Below, piece after piece: positions 26,815-34,266 of a DNA stretch of 35,323 nt. The stretch spans positions 1 through 35,323 of the forward strand of contig JANWLE010000089.1 of assembly GCA_025451035.1 (NCBI GenBank), given 5' to 3'. This DNA is from Solirubrobacteraceae bacterium (GTDB taxonomy: Bacteria; Actinomycetota; Thermoleophilia; Solirubrobacterales; Solirubrobacteraceae). Numbering within the stretch: the first letter of the stretch is position 1; every line of letters starts with the position of its first letter. The notes under the pieces are model-generated. The model saw only the letters and a program-made list of their open reading frames with translations, had not been told where the DNA came from and did no database searches. The position numbers and the translations under genes are program-made.

Positions 26815-28095
26815 ATGGCCACCACACTCTCATCAGTCGCCGAGATCTGCCTGTCTGCGCGCCAAGCCTCGCGTCAGCTCGCGGTTAGCGACACAGCCAC
26901 CAAGAACGCCGCGCTCACCGCGATAGCGGACGCGCTATCGGAGCGCGGCGAGGAGATCCTGAGAGCCAATGAGCTCGACATGCAGGCTGGCCGCGAGGCG
27001 CAGCTCAGCGACGCGCTGCTCGACCGCCTGCTGCTCGACGAGGAGAGAATCCTCCAAATCGCGGGCGCGGTCAGGCAGATTGTCGCGCTGCCTGACCCGG
27101 TGGGGGAGGTGCTTGACGGCCACCGGTTGCCGAACGGCCTGGATATTCGCAAGGTCAGGGTGCCGCTCGGCGTCATTGCCGTCGTGTACGAGGCCCGCCC
27201 GAATGTGACGGTTGACGCGGCCGCGCTGTGCCTGAAGTCGGGTAACGCGATCGTGCTGCGCGGTTCGACCATCGCCGCGCACTCAAACGCAGCGCTCGCC
27301 GCCATTGCCTCAGACGCCGCGGTCCAGGCGGGCCTGCCGGCTGGGTGTGTCGGTCTCATCGCCGGTGGCGGCCGCGAGGAGTTGGCGGAGCTGGCAACCC
27401 AGAAGGAGACTGTGGATCTCATCATCCCGCGTGGGGGAGAGGGCCTGAAGGCGGCGCTCGAGGAGGTCGCGTGCGTGCCCGTCATCTACGCCGCCTCCGG
27501 CAACTGTCATGTCTACGTCGATGCGGCCGCCGAGCTAGAGAAGGCACGAAAGATCGTGCTTAACGCCAAGACGCAGCGTCCCGGCGTGTGCAACGCCGCT
27601 GAGACACTGCTTGTCCACACCGATGTAGCGAGCCCGCTGCTCGCTCGACTGCTCCCCGAACTGCACGCCGCGGGGGTGGAGTTGCGGGTCGATGAGCGTG
27701 CGCGCGCCGCCTACGCTGACGGCGGTGGCGGGGGGCTACCGCTGACGGACGCCACCGCGGAGGACTGGTCGACCGAGTACCTCGCGATGACCCTGGCGGT
27801 GGGCGTGGTGGACTCGGTGGGGCACGCGATCGAGCACATCGGGCGCTACGGGTCCGGGCATTCAGAGGCGATCGTCACGACCGACACCAACGCGGCGCGC
27901 GCATTCCAGCTCGGCGTGGACGCCGCGTGCGTGTATGTCAACGCCTCCACCCGCTTTACCGACGGCGGCGAGTTCGGCATGGGCGCCGAGATAGGCAACT
28001 CGACGCAGAAGCTGCACGCGCGCGGACCGATCGGACTGCGCGAGCTGTGCACCTTCAAGTACCTCGTCGAGGGCGACGGGCAAGTCCGCACGTGA
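26815..28095 (+). CDS. proA: Gamma-glutamyl phosphate reductase
   Basis: The 426-residue aldehyde-dehydrogenase-fold enzyme reduces glutamyl phosphate with NADPH to the semialdehyde. The catalytic Cys is Cys259 in KTQRPGVCNAAETLLVH. Other conserved blocks are LGVIAVVYEARPNVTVDAAALCLKSGNA (the first 20 residues of it are near-invariant) and ASTRFTDGGEFGMGAEIGNST. ATG 26815 gives the usual length. It overlaps nadD by 4 nt (GTGA). Confidence 0.96.
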   Translation: MATTLSSVAEICLSARQASRQLAVSDTATKNAALTAIADALSERGEEILRANELDMQAGREAQLSDALLDRLLLDEERILQIAGAVRQIVALPDPVGEVLDGHRLPNGLDIRKVRVPLGVIAVVYEARPNVTVDAAALCLKSGNAIVLRGSTIAAHSNAALAAIASDAAVQAGLPAGCVGLIAGGGREELAELATQKETVDLIIPRGGEGLKAALEEVACVPVIYAASGNCHVYVDAAAELEKARKIVLNAKTQRPGVCNAAETLLVHTDVASPLLARLLPELHAAGVELRVDERARAAYADGGGGGLPLTDATAEDWSTEYLAMTLAVGVVDSVGHAIEHIGRYGSGHSEAIVTTDTNAARAFQLGVDAACVYVNASTRFTDGGEFGMGAEIGNSTQKLHARGPIGLRELCTFKYLVEGDGQVRT

Positions 28096-28718
28096 GTGGA
28101 GCTCGCGAGCCGCGGCTCGGGATCCTCGGAGGCACCTTCAACCCGCCGCACCGCGGCCACCTGGTCCTCGCGCGCCGGGCCCTGTCGGAACTGTTACTGG
28201 ACAGCGTCACCCTAATGCCATCCAACCTCTCGCCACACAAGCGCGGCCAGCGCGACCCGGGCGGCGAGCACAGGCTCGAGATGTGCCGTTTGCTGGTCGA
28301 TCGTATGCCTGGGCTCGAGGTGAGCGACCGCGAGCTCAAGCACGCTGGCGTGTCGTACACGGTCGATACGCTCAGGGGCATCAAGCGCAGCCACCCCGAC
28401 GCTCAGCTGACGTTTATACTCGGCGCCGACATCGCCCGCACCTTGCGCAGCTGGCGTGAACCGCAAGATCTTTTGGAGCTCGCCGAACTGGCGGTGGCGC
28501 AACGCTCAGGGATTGACGGCGAGCAGCTGGTCGACGCTCTGGCACCGCTTCACACAGAGGGGCGCATACGGTTTCTAGAGATGCCGAGGGTCGACGTCTC
28601 CTCCTCGCAGGTGCGCGCACTGCTGGCCGAGGGCTCGCCGGTTGCGCATCTTGTGGGCGAGCCGATCGCCGCGTATATCTCCGAGCATGGGCTCTATGGC
28701 TCCGAGAAAGGAAAATAA
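28092..28718 (+). CDS. nadD: Nicotinate-nucleotide adenylyltransferase
   Basis: The 208-residue enzyme makes deamido-NAD from nicotinate mononucleotide and ATP. The nucleotidyltransferase motif is GGTFNPPHRGH (13-23). A second conserved block is SSSQVRALLAEGSP near the C-terminus (the ISSTxIR position). GTG 28092 overlaps the proA stop; the open frame extends to 27927, but that part is antisense-like proA sequence and not NadD. rsfS follows 7 nt after its stop. Confidence 0.95.
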   Translation: MSGAREPRLGILGGTFNPPHRGHLVLARRALSELLLDSVTLMPSNLSPHKRGQRDPGGEHRLEMCRLLVDRMPGLEVSDRELKHAGVSYTVDTLRGIKRSHPDAQLTFILGADIARTLRSWREPQDLLELAELAVAQRSGIDGEQLVDALAPLHTEGRIRFLEMPRVDVSSSQVRALLAEGSPVAHLVGEPIAAYISEHGLYGSEKGK

Positions 28719-28725
28719 GCAAGAC

Positions 28726-29079
28726 ATGGACTCATCCCAGCTCTCGCATGAGATCTCCCGCTACGCGTCGGACAAGAAGGCGCTCGACATCATCGAGCTG
28801 GATCTCCGAGGTGTCCTCGGCTACACCGACTATTTCGTCATCTGCTCGGGTAACACCGAGCGCCAGGTCAAGGCGATACACGACGGCATCCTGGCTGGCC
28901 TGAAGAGCGAGCACGGGCTGTTGCCCAGACGGGTAGAGGGATACTCGCAGGCACGCTGGGTCCTGATGGACTACCTCGACGTTGTCGTGCACATATTCAC
29001 GCCGGACACGCGTGGGTTCTACCGGCTCGAGTCGCTGTGGGGTGAGGTGCCGGTCAGGGAGCTGAGCCACAGCGCCTGA
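28726..29079 (+). CDS. rsfS: Ribosomal silencing factor RsfS
   Basis: The 117-residue protein has the DUF143 pattern: DIIELDLRGVLGYTDYFVICSG near the start, RQVKAIHDGI, then GYSQARWVLMDYLDVVVHIF and FYRLESLWG. It binds L14 on the 50S subunit and blocks subunit joining in poor conditions. ATG 28726 lies 7 nt after nadD with AAGGA upstream; the frame extends further but without family similarity. It closes the obgE-to-rsfS run. Confidence 0.95.
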   Translation: MDSSQLSHEISRYASDKKALDIIELDLRGVLGYTDYFVICSGNTERQVKAIHDGILAGLKSEHGLLPRRVEGYSQARWVLMDYLDVVVHIFTPDTRGFYRLESLWGEVPVRELSHSA

Positions 29080-29088
29080 AAGCCCCAC

Positions 29089-29103
29089 CGGGAAACATTC
29101 CCG
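29089..29103. repeat. Perfect inverted repeat after rsfS
   Basis: CGGGAA-ACA-TTCCCG begins 9 nt after the rsfS stop and 49 nt before the next ATG. It could be a weak terminator hairpin or an operator for the downstream gene. No T-run follows. Confidence 0.4.
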
Positions 29104-29151
29104 ATCCCTCGCTGCCAGAATGCGACGCAAACTTGGACTGGAAGGGTTGAC

Positions 29152-29646
29152 ATGGCTTCTGACCTGATACGGAAGATCAGTAGTGAAATCGAGGGCCGCC
29201 TCGCCGAGGTGAGGCCGTTCGTCGTCGAATACGAGCGGCTGAAGGCGGCGATTGAGACGCTCGCAACCGTCGACCCGTCGGCTGTCGCTGACGTCGCCGC
29301 CCAGGACGGTTCGCTGCGCACACCGGCAAGACGCCCCAGCAGCAGGTCACGCTCATCCGCGCGCGGCGCGACTAAGCGTGCCGCCTCGAGCCCGTCGAAG
29401 GCCGCCAAGGCGCAGCGCCCAAATCCGCGCCGCAGGGGACTCAGCGCGGCCGGGCAGGCCGTGCTCGACGCGCTCGACCACGGTTCACACACGGTCAGCG
29501 AGCTTGTGATGGTCACCGCGATCAGCGCCCGCGAGATCCGCTCAAGTGTGCGCCGCCTGCTGGAAGACGACGCCATTGTCAAGGTGGACCGAGACGGTAA
29601 GGCCGCCTATACGCTAGCGTCCCGCGCGAGCGCAAACGAGGCTTAG
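29152..29646 (+). CDS. Putative DNA-binding protein: coiled coil, basic linker, winged helix
   Basis: This 164-residue protein is not one I can name. Residues 1-40 are a heptad-like helix (IRKISSEIEGRLAEVRPFVV). Residues 55-96 are a Ser/Arg/Ala/Pro-rich basic linker with ARR and RGATKR steps like AT-hook or histone-tail sequences. Residues 97-156 look like a winged helix: GLSAAGQAVLDALDHG, HTVSELVMVTAIS (turn), REIRSSVRRLLEDDAIV and a wing VDRDGKAAYTL. ATG 29152 follows GGAAGGG. A dimeric nucleoid or regulatory protein is the likeliest reading, inferred only. It is convergent with the membrane protein gene at 29702. Confidence 0.75.
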   Translation: MASDLIRKISSEIEGRLAEVRPFVVEYERLKAAIETLATVDPSAVADVAAQDGSLRTPARRPSSRSRSSARGATKRAASSPSKAAKAQRPNPRRRGLSAAGQAVLDALDHGSHTVSELVMVTAISAREIRSSVRRLLEDDAIVKVDRDGKAAYTLASRASANEA

Positions 29647-29701
29647 CCGTTCTGCAGAGACGCGCTGTGAGCGCCCGGCAGCTGGCCCCTGCGGCGGCGT
29701 C

Positions 29702-31360
29702 TTACCAGGTCAGGGAGAAGCTCGCCTCGACGGTTAGCTTCTCCTGGCGCGGACAGTTGACGTAAGTCCAGCCGTCGCTGGTTTCGCTAATAGTGCCTTC
29801 GCCTGAGATGACCTGCCAGTACGGGGTGTAGTGGATACGCACCAGGAAGCCGCCCGCGTGGGTGGCTGAGAGCGTGAAGGCGTCGTCCCCCATCGCCAGC
29901 AGCCGCCCAGGTCCGCTGGCCAGCGGCATCGCACCGGCGACTTCATACACCCGCCAATGGCGGCTTGCGAACACCTCGTGTAGGAAGGGCAGACCGCCTC
30001 TGATCAGCCCCGCCTCCTGGCGGCTTGAGTAGTCCAGCGGAGCGTCCGACAGGGCGACGAAACGCACGGCTGTTCTCGACAGCCATGCGTGATAGGAGCT
30101 GGCTGTCAATTCACCCGAGTAGAACAGCGCGTCATCTCGCGTGTCCAACTGGCGCTCCCAGCCACGTGCGAGCGCGAACCGGCGTGCGAGGATAGCCGCA
30201 TCCCAATGGGAGCTAGTGAACGGAACCTCAATGCGCATCGGTTCCCCGTGAGACTTGCTTTCCAGGAAGCGGATCACGGGCGTGTAGTAGGAGACGCGTG
30301 TCGAGGGATCGGCTGAGGCTTCGAGTGACTGGACGACCGGCCCGTTGACCTCCCACAGCACGAGCCACAAGAGGATCGTCGCGAAAATGATCCTGGCGAC
30401 GGTGGGGTTGAGTGCTGGCGGCTCGCCGAGCCTGCCCGCCAGCCTTCGGCGCAGGCCGGTGAGGGCCACCGCGACCTGCTCGACGTTGATCGTGCCCGCG
30501 AATATGGCGGGCGCGAAAAGCACCCCCAGCCGCACTGAGTTGCTGCCCATCGGTGAAGGTACGGCGTAGCAAAGCCAGAGCACGCCTACGTACAGCCATG
30601 CCCCGCGGCGCAGCGCGACCTCGGTGCGTGGCAGCAGGATCAGCAGCGCGAGCGCTGCCCCACATGCCGCTAGCAGCGACAGGAACCCAAACGGCTCCTG
30701 TCCGCCTTCTGGGAAGAGGACCACCATCGAGCCGATCAGCGTCAGCGCTGGGACCCCCAGCAGCACAACGCGCGTCCACCGGTAGTGGGTGATCAGGTCT
30801 GCTGCAGCCACGAGCGCCAGGAACAGCCCCGCGACAGGGCTCGCCGCGGCACACGCGATCGCGGCGAGCGCCGCCAGCACATGGCGTCTTTTGGTCTCGG
30901 CGAGGAGCGCCAGCAGCGCGAAGCTCACACCGGTTGCGAACGTGATGCGCCCGATGAACAGGTCGCCGGTGGCGCTCACCGCGAACAGCAGGGTGGCGCG
31001 GGTCGCGCGTGCGCCGAACCGCATCGCGGCAAGGCGCGAGAAGCAGAAGGTTGACAGCGTGACGGCCAGGATCCCGGTCCCCTGTAGGCCGATGAACAGC
31101 GTGAGCGCGGGGAACAGCAGACTGTATGCAGGCAGGTAGTGACCGGCGTACCAGTTGTCGTCCCACAGGGTGAAGCCGTCGAGCGACACTAGGTGAGCCC
31201 GGTAAACCGCCGCCGCAAGATCAGGGCTGGGTGGAGCCCACGCAAGCCAAAGCACCAGCAGACCGGCCAGCGGCAGCGTCACCACCGCAGCGTTTCTACC
31301 CTTGCTGGCTGGAGCGCGGTTCACGGCCCGACCTTGGAGTGCTGCCGCGAAATGGCTCAT
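29702..31360 (-). CDS. Multi-span membrane protein, GT-C glycosyltransferase-like
   Basis: The 552-residue protein has about ten transmembrane helices in its first 380 residues and a long soluble C-terminal part (about 410-552) ending in beta-rich sequence. An early external loop has acidic and Trp residues (SPDLAAAVYRAHLV, LWDDNWYAGHYLPAYS), similar to lipid-sugar-dependent GT-C enzymes, but no diagnostic motif is certain. ATG 31360 is supported by TAGAGT exactly 10 nt upstream and by AAGGCGG next to the start; the frame is open further to 31576 but that stretch overlaps the CYTH gene. An envelope glycan role is a guess from architecture. Confidence 0.7.
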   Translation of the reverse strand: MSHFAAALQGRAVNRAPASKGRNAAVVTLPLAGLLVLWLAWAPPSPDLAAAVYRAHLVSLDGFTLWDDNWYAGHYLPAYSLLFPALTLFIGLQGTGILAVTLSTFCFSRLAAMRFGARATRATLLFAVSATGDLFIGRITFATGVSFALLALLAETKRRHVLAALAAIACAAASPVAGLFLALVAAADLITHYRWTRVVLLGVPALTLIGSMVVLFPEGGQEPFGFLSLLAACGAALALLILLPRTEVALRRGAWLYVGVLWLCYAVPSPMGSNSVRLGVLFAPAIFAGTINVEQVAVALTGLRRRLAGRLGEPPALNPTVARIIFATILLWLVLWEVNGPVVQSLEASADPSTRVSYYTPVIRFLESKSHGEPMRIEVPFTSSHWDAAILARRFALARGWERQLDTRDDALFYSGELTASSYHAWLSRTAVRFVALSDAPLDYSSRQEAGLIRGGLPFLHEVFASRHWRVYEVAGAMPLASGPGRLLAMGDDAFTLSATHAGGFLVRIHYTPYWQVISGEGTISETSDGWTYVNCPRQEKLTVEASFSLTW

Positions 31361-31370
31361 CGCCGCCTTG

Positions 31371-31376
31371 ACTCTA
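31371..31376 (-). promoter_or_regulatory. -10 box (TAGAGT) for the membrane protein gene
   Basis: On the minus strand TAGAGT lies 10 nt before ATG 31360, the same spacing as valS and proB. It settles the start choice. Confidence 0.5.
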
Positions 31377-31433
31377 CTGGCTGCAGAGCAACACCCGCTG
31401 TGCTCCAGTGGCCTGTGTGTGAGCGCGTGTCGT

Positions 31434-31970
31434 CTATGCGTCCGCCAGCAGCTGGGCGGCGTAGCCTGCTGCGACCGGACGCTCGTCGGTGATCGCGAAG
31501 ACCTCACGCAGCTCGCGCACGAGCGCGTACTCCAGGGAAAGGTCCGAGTCGCGCTGGGCGACGGCCTCAAGCTCAATGAAGCTGCCCAGACCCTCGACCT
31601 CGTCCAGATGAATGCGAACGCTCCGCCAGACGAATAGGTGGCGCCGCTTGAACACCGTCACCTTCACCCCAAGCGAAGTCGACAACGCCGCTCTGGTGAC
31701 AGCGCCGTCATCGACCTCGATAAGGCAATAGCGGCTTTCGCGCTCCTGCGGCTCATCGTCCCGTTCGAACTGGATCAAGTGGGCGCAGCCTGGAGTCTGC
31801 TCGCGCAGCTTCAAGCCGCCTCGACGGACATGAAAATACGTGTCGCGCTGCTCGAGCTCACCGTGGTCCTCGGCTCCCAGCGATTGACAGCAGCGCAGCG
31901 AGCGCGAAGGCGACGGGTCTCGCGCCTTGAGCTCAATGTTGCGTCTCTGGTCAGCGCGGCGGTCGCTCAT
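31434..31970 (-). CDS. CYTH-domain protein (class IV adenylate cyclase/thiamine triphosphatase-like)
   Basis: The 178-residue protein is a CyaB-type CYTH enzyme. It opens with RRNIELKARD (the E-x-K entry strand), continues with QRDTYFHVRRGGLKLRE and LIQFERDD, and ends with VTVFKRRHLFVW and VRIHLDEVEGLGSFIELE. These alternating charged strands line the triphosphate tunnel of the family, which includes adenylate cyclases and triphosphatases; the activity cannot be decided by sequence. No CHAD domain or partner is adjacent. ATG 31970 is fixed by TACGGT 8 nt upstream and by the family N-terminus; the frame extends to 32042. Confidence 0.85.
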   Translation of the reverse strand: MSDRRADQRRNIELKARDPSPSRSLRCCQSLGAEDHGELEQRDTYFHVRRGGLKLREQTPGCAHLIQFERDDEPQERESRYCLIEVDDGAVTRAALSTSLGVKVTVFKRRHLFVWRSVRIHLDEVEGLGSFIELEAVAQRDSDLSLEYALVRELREVFAITDERPVAAGYAAQLLADA

Positions 31971-31978
31971 CGCGGAGA

Positions 31979-31984
31979 ACCGTA
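31979..31984 (-). promoter_or_regulatory. -10 box (TACGGT) for the CYTH gene
   Basis: On the minus strand TACGGT lies 8 nt before ATG 31970 with no Shine-Dalgarno, predicting a leaderless transcript. Confidence 0.5.
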
Positions 31985-32055
31985 GCGCTCGGCCTTTGAC
32001 GTTAACCAAGTCGGCTCGCCGGTTTCGGGTTCGCGGGTGCACCAGCGCGCGAAGG

Positions 32056-32613
32056 TCAGTCGCGGGGTACGTGGACCCGCGCGAATCCCAGTAGCTCGCC
32101 CGGCGGCTCGCCGGTGAGCAACCACACCCCGTCGGTCGTCTCGACCAAACCCCGCCTAGCTAGCTGCGCCAAGGCGCTGGTGACCGTGGGGCGCCCGGCT
32201 GCCACCAGGTCCGCGAGGACGGAGTGGGTGAGGCGCAGCGGCAGCACCACGCAGTCGCGGCGGACCCGACCCCAACGGCCCGCGAGGTGCCACAGCAGCA
32301 TGTGCAGGCGCACATCGACACGTGCTTGATGCACGATCGCCATGTTCACCGCGAGGTTGCGCGAGCGCTGGACTGCTCTGCCCATCAGGCGCCCGATGAC
32401 CTGGGGGAAGGGCGCGAGCATACGCATGAAACGCTCGTCGAGAACCGCCACGCGGGTTGGTTGCAGAACTCTCCGGCCGGTTGTCAGTGGGAGAGTCGGC
32501 GACTCATCTTCGCCATGCCATGGGCGCAGCAAGTCGCCCTCTCCCAGCAACTCGGCACCGAACCGTTTGTCGATCCCGACACGGCGGATGAGCAGGCCGT
32601 CCAGGACAAGCAA
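32056..32613 (-). CDS. Crp/Fnr-family regulator with an apparently truncated or startless N-terminus
   Basis: From TTG 32613 the protein has 185 residues. It contains most of a cyclic-nucleotide-binding-type beta roll (AELLGEGDLLRPW, TRVAVLDERF), a dimer helix (RSRNLAVNMAIVHQ, VRLHMLLWHLAGRWG) and a Crp-type HTH (about 127-167, LTHSVLADLVAAGRPTVTSAL). Upstream of the TTG the same frame continues with family-like sequence (HVICLSPGRWIAQDAAELGD) for 38 codons back to the stop of the preceding gene, with no ATG, GTG or TTG. Full-length relatives begin about 40-60 residues earlier. Either the gene has lost its 5' end, or it starts on a rare codon or reads through. A GGACGGAGGA sequence lies just before this region. 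Confidence 0.7.
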   Translation of the reverse strand: MLVLDGLLIRRVGIDKRFGAELLGEGDLLRPWHGEDESPTLPLTTGRRVLQPTRVAVLDERFMRMLAPFPQVIGRLMGRAVQRSRNLAVNMAIVHQARVDVRLHMLLWHLAGRWGRVRRDCVVLPLRLTHSVLADLVAAGRPTVTSALAQLARRGLVETTDGVWLLTGEPPGELLGFARVHVPRD

Positions 32614-32727
32614 GCCGAGGCTGTCGCCGAGCTCCGCGGCGTCCTGCGCGATCCAGCGTCCGGGTGAGAGACATATGACATGGGTCCGGCATTCCTCCGT
32701 CCAAAGGCGACCTCGACTGGTCGTTGG

Positions 32728-33477
32728 CTAGCTCCTCGGCCGCTTGAGTTGGTGCACGGTCGTATGACCGGAGGCGACGACTTCGATGGCGAGCGCGCGT
32801 TGGGCGGGCCACCAGGCGAGATACCAGCCTTTGCCGATGGTCGCCGACACCCGCTTTCCGTTGGCGAGCACGAACCGCACGGCGCTGACGACCGAGCCGA
32901 CGCGGCCCTCGGTATACGTGAACGGCTGTTCGTTCTCGGCCCGCGTGAAGCCAATCGAGAATGCGCCGATCTGGTCGGGCGACACTTTGATCGTTATGGC
33001 GCTCGGCGAAGAGCCGCTTACGCCCATCGTTGAGGGCGAGGGCCACGGTCCCACCAGGCAGTTGGAGTCAGTGTTCCCGTCAGTCACCAACACCATCGTG
33101 TAGGGGCCGCGCGTATCGGCGAGCAGCACACGCAGCGGCCCGGGCTTGGTAAGCGGTGGCAGTTGGGGTTGCTTACTCACCGTCGTCCTACACACGGCTT
33201 CGGCTGCCGGCGTTTGGCCGGATGCGGCCGCACTCGGCACGGGCACCCAGCCCGCGAAGGCGCGCTGGGTGCCTCCTCCGCCAAATCCGATGATCGAGAG
33301 CGATACCGCAGCTGCGGCGATCAAAGCGGCCAGCCCGGCGAGCCCCATCCCGACGCGGTGAAGGGGTGATCTCGGACGGTAGTCGGTGTCCTGCAGGCGC
33401 TCATACGCGTCTGGTGGTAGAGCTGTGGCGCGCTGCTCAAACGCTTCTCGGAGCTGTCTCTCGAGATGCTCGCTCAT
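32728..33477 (-). CDS. Single-pass anti-sigma-like protein (protein A) with a novel extracytoplasmic domain
   Basis: The 249-residue protein has a short cytoplasmic part (1-40, LREAFEQRATALPPDAYERL ... DYRPR), one membrane helix (about 43-64) and an external domain. The start overlaps the sigma factor stop by 4 nt (ATGA), the usual sigma/anti-sigma arrangement. The external domain (about 93-247) has Cys96 and Cys140, a VLLADTRGPYTMVL strand and a GWYLAWWP motif (217-224). Its paralogue is protein B at 34267. The cytoplasmic part lacks the zinc-binding HxxxCxxC motif of ZAS anti-sigmas. Anti-sigma function is inferred from position and topology. Confidence 0.75.
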   Translation of the reverse strand: MSEHLERQLREAFEQRATALPPDAYERLQDTDYRPRSPLHRVGMGLAGLAALIAAAAVSLSIIGFGGGGTQRAFAGWVPVPSAAASGQTPAAEAVCRTTVSKQPQLPPLTKPGPLRVLLADTRGPYTMVLVTDGNTDSNCLVGPWPSPSTMGVSGSSPSAITIKVSPDQIGAFSIGFTRAENEQPFTYTEGRVGSVVSAVRFVLANGKRVSATIGKGWYLAWWPAQRALAIEVVASGHTTVHQLKRPRS

Positions 33478-34064
33478 GAATCTTCGCTCCCGGTCTCACC
33501 CGCGAAACCTGACGGTGGGTCGTCTTGTCCGCGCTCCGCGGCGGGCGTGGCCATCGCTTCGCGCAAACGGTCGAGCGCGCGTGAGGCTGTGCTCTTGACA
33601 GTACCGACCGAACAGCCGAGCGCCTCCGCGGCCTGAGCCTCGGAGAGATCGGCGAAGTAACGCAGCACGAGCACGATCCGTTGACGTTGGGGTAGTGAGC
33701 CCAACGCCGCGAACAACTCGCTACGCGTCTCAAGCTCGGTGAACTGGCCCAGCGACCTTGTGTCTGGCAGCGGATCCAGTGACCGGCCTTGGGCGTCTTC
33801 GAGCTCGAGTCTGCGCCGGGCACGCCGCCGTGAGCCGTCCAGCGCAAGGTTGACCAGGATGCGGCGAGCGTACTCCTCTGGGCGGGCCATACGGCGTACC
33901 TTGGGCCAGCGCCGGGCGACGCGCAGCAGGCACTCTTGCACCAGGTCCTCCGCCTCGGCGAGATCCCAGGTAACGAGATAACCCGTTCGAAGCAGATGCT
34001 TTCCATGCCGTGCAACAAAGCGTTCGAACTCCGCTCGCGTCTGGCCGCTGCGCAGGAAATCCAC
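33474..34064 (-). CDS. ECF RNA polymerase sigma factor, SigE-family type
   Basis: The protein (196 residues from GTG 34064) has sigma region 2 (FERFVARHGKHLLRTGYLVT, then AEAEDLVQECLLRVARRW, PEEYARRILVNLALD) and region 4 (LPQRQRIVLVLRYFADLSEAQ, EALGCSVGTVKSTASRAL). This is the pattern of the actinobacterial SigE-family ECF group. The frame is open to ATG 34175, but codons there include TTA, TCT, AGT and AGA, unlike the rest, and GTG 34064 has GAAGAGGG upstream. The C-terminus is a short Gly/Asp/Ser-rich tail. It is translationally coupled to protein A. Its promoter and targets are not identifiable by eye; protein B upstream is a likely one. Confidence 0.93.
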   Translation of the reverse strand: MDFLRSGQTRAEFERFVARHGKHLLRTGYLVTWDLAEAEDLVQECLLRVARRWPKVRRMARPEEYARRILVNLALDGSRRRARRRLELEDAQGRSLDPLPDTRSLGQFTELETRSELFAALGSLPQRQRIVLVLRYFADLSEAQAAEALGCSVGTVKSTASRALDRLREAMATPAAERGQDDPPSGFAGETGSEDS

Positions 34065-34217
34065 TATCCCGCGCCCTCTTCGCTCTCGCTGTTCATCTGC
34101 ACCACTTAACCTGCTAGATGCTCCAGAAGGTTGCGTGGGCTCATGGTCGCCACCGCCCGTTGGGCCACGAGGCATACAAGGCGACCGGCTATCTGCTCAC
34201 TTCCGGTGATACGCGTA

Positions 34218-34249
34218 GCGCTCGGGGACCTCGGCATGTCCCCGAGCGC
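34218..34249. terminator. 12-bp hairpin between protein B and the sigma gene
   Basis: GCGCTCGGGGAC (34218-34229) and GTCCCCGAGCGC (34238-34249) are perfectly complementary with an 8-nt loop. It begins 18 nt after the protein B stop on the minus strand and lies about 150 nt before the sigma GTG. No T-run follows. It probably terminates or attenuates transcription, so that B could be expressed above sigma/A. Confidence 0.6.
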
Positions 34250-34266
34250 GACCGACTGGTTTAGCG

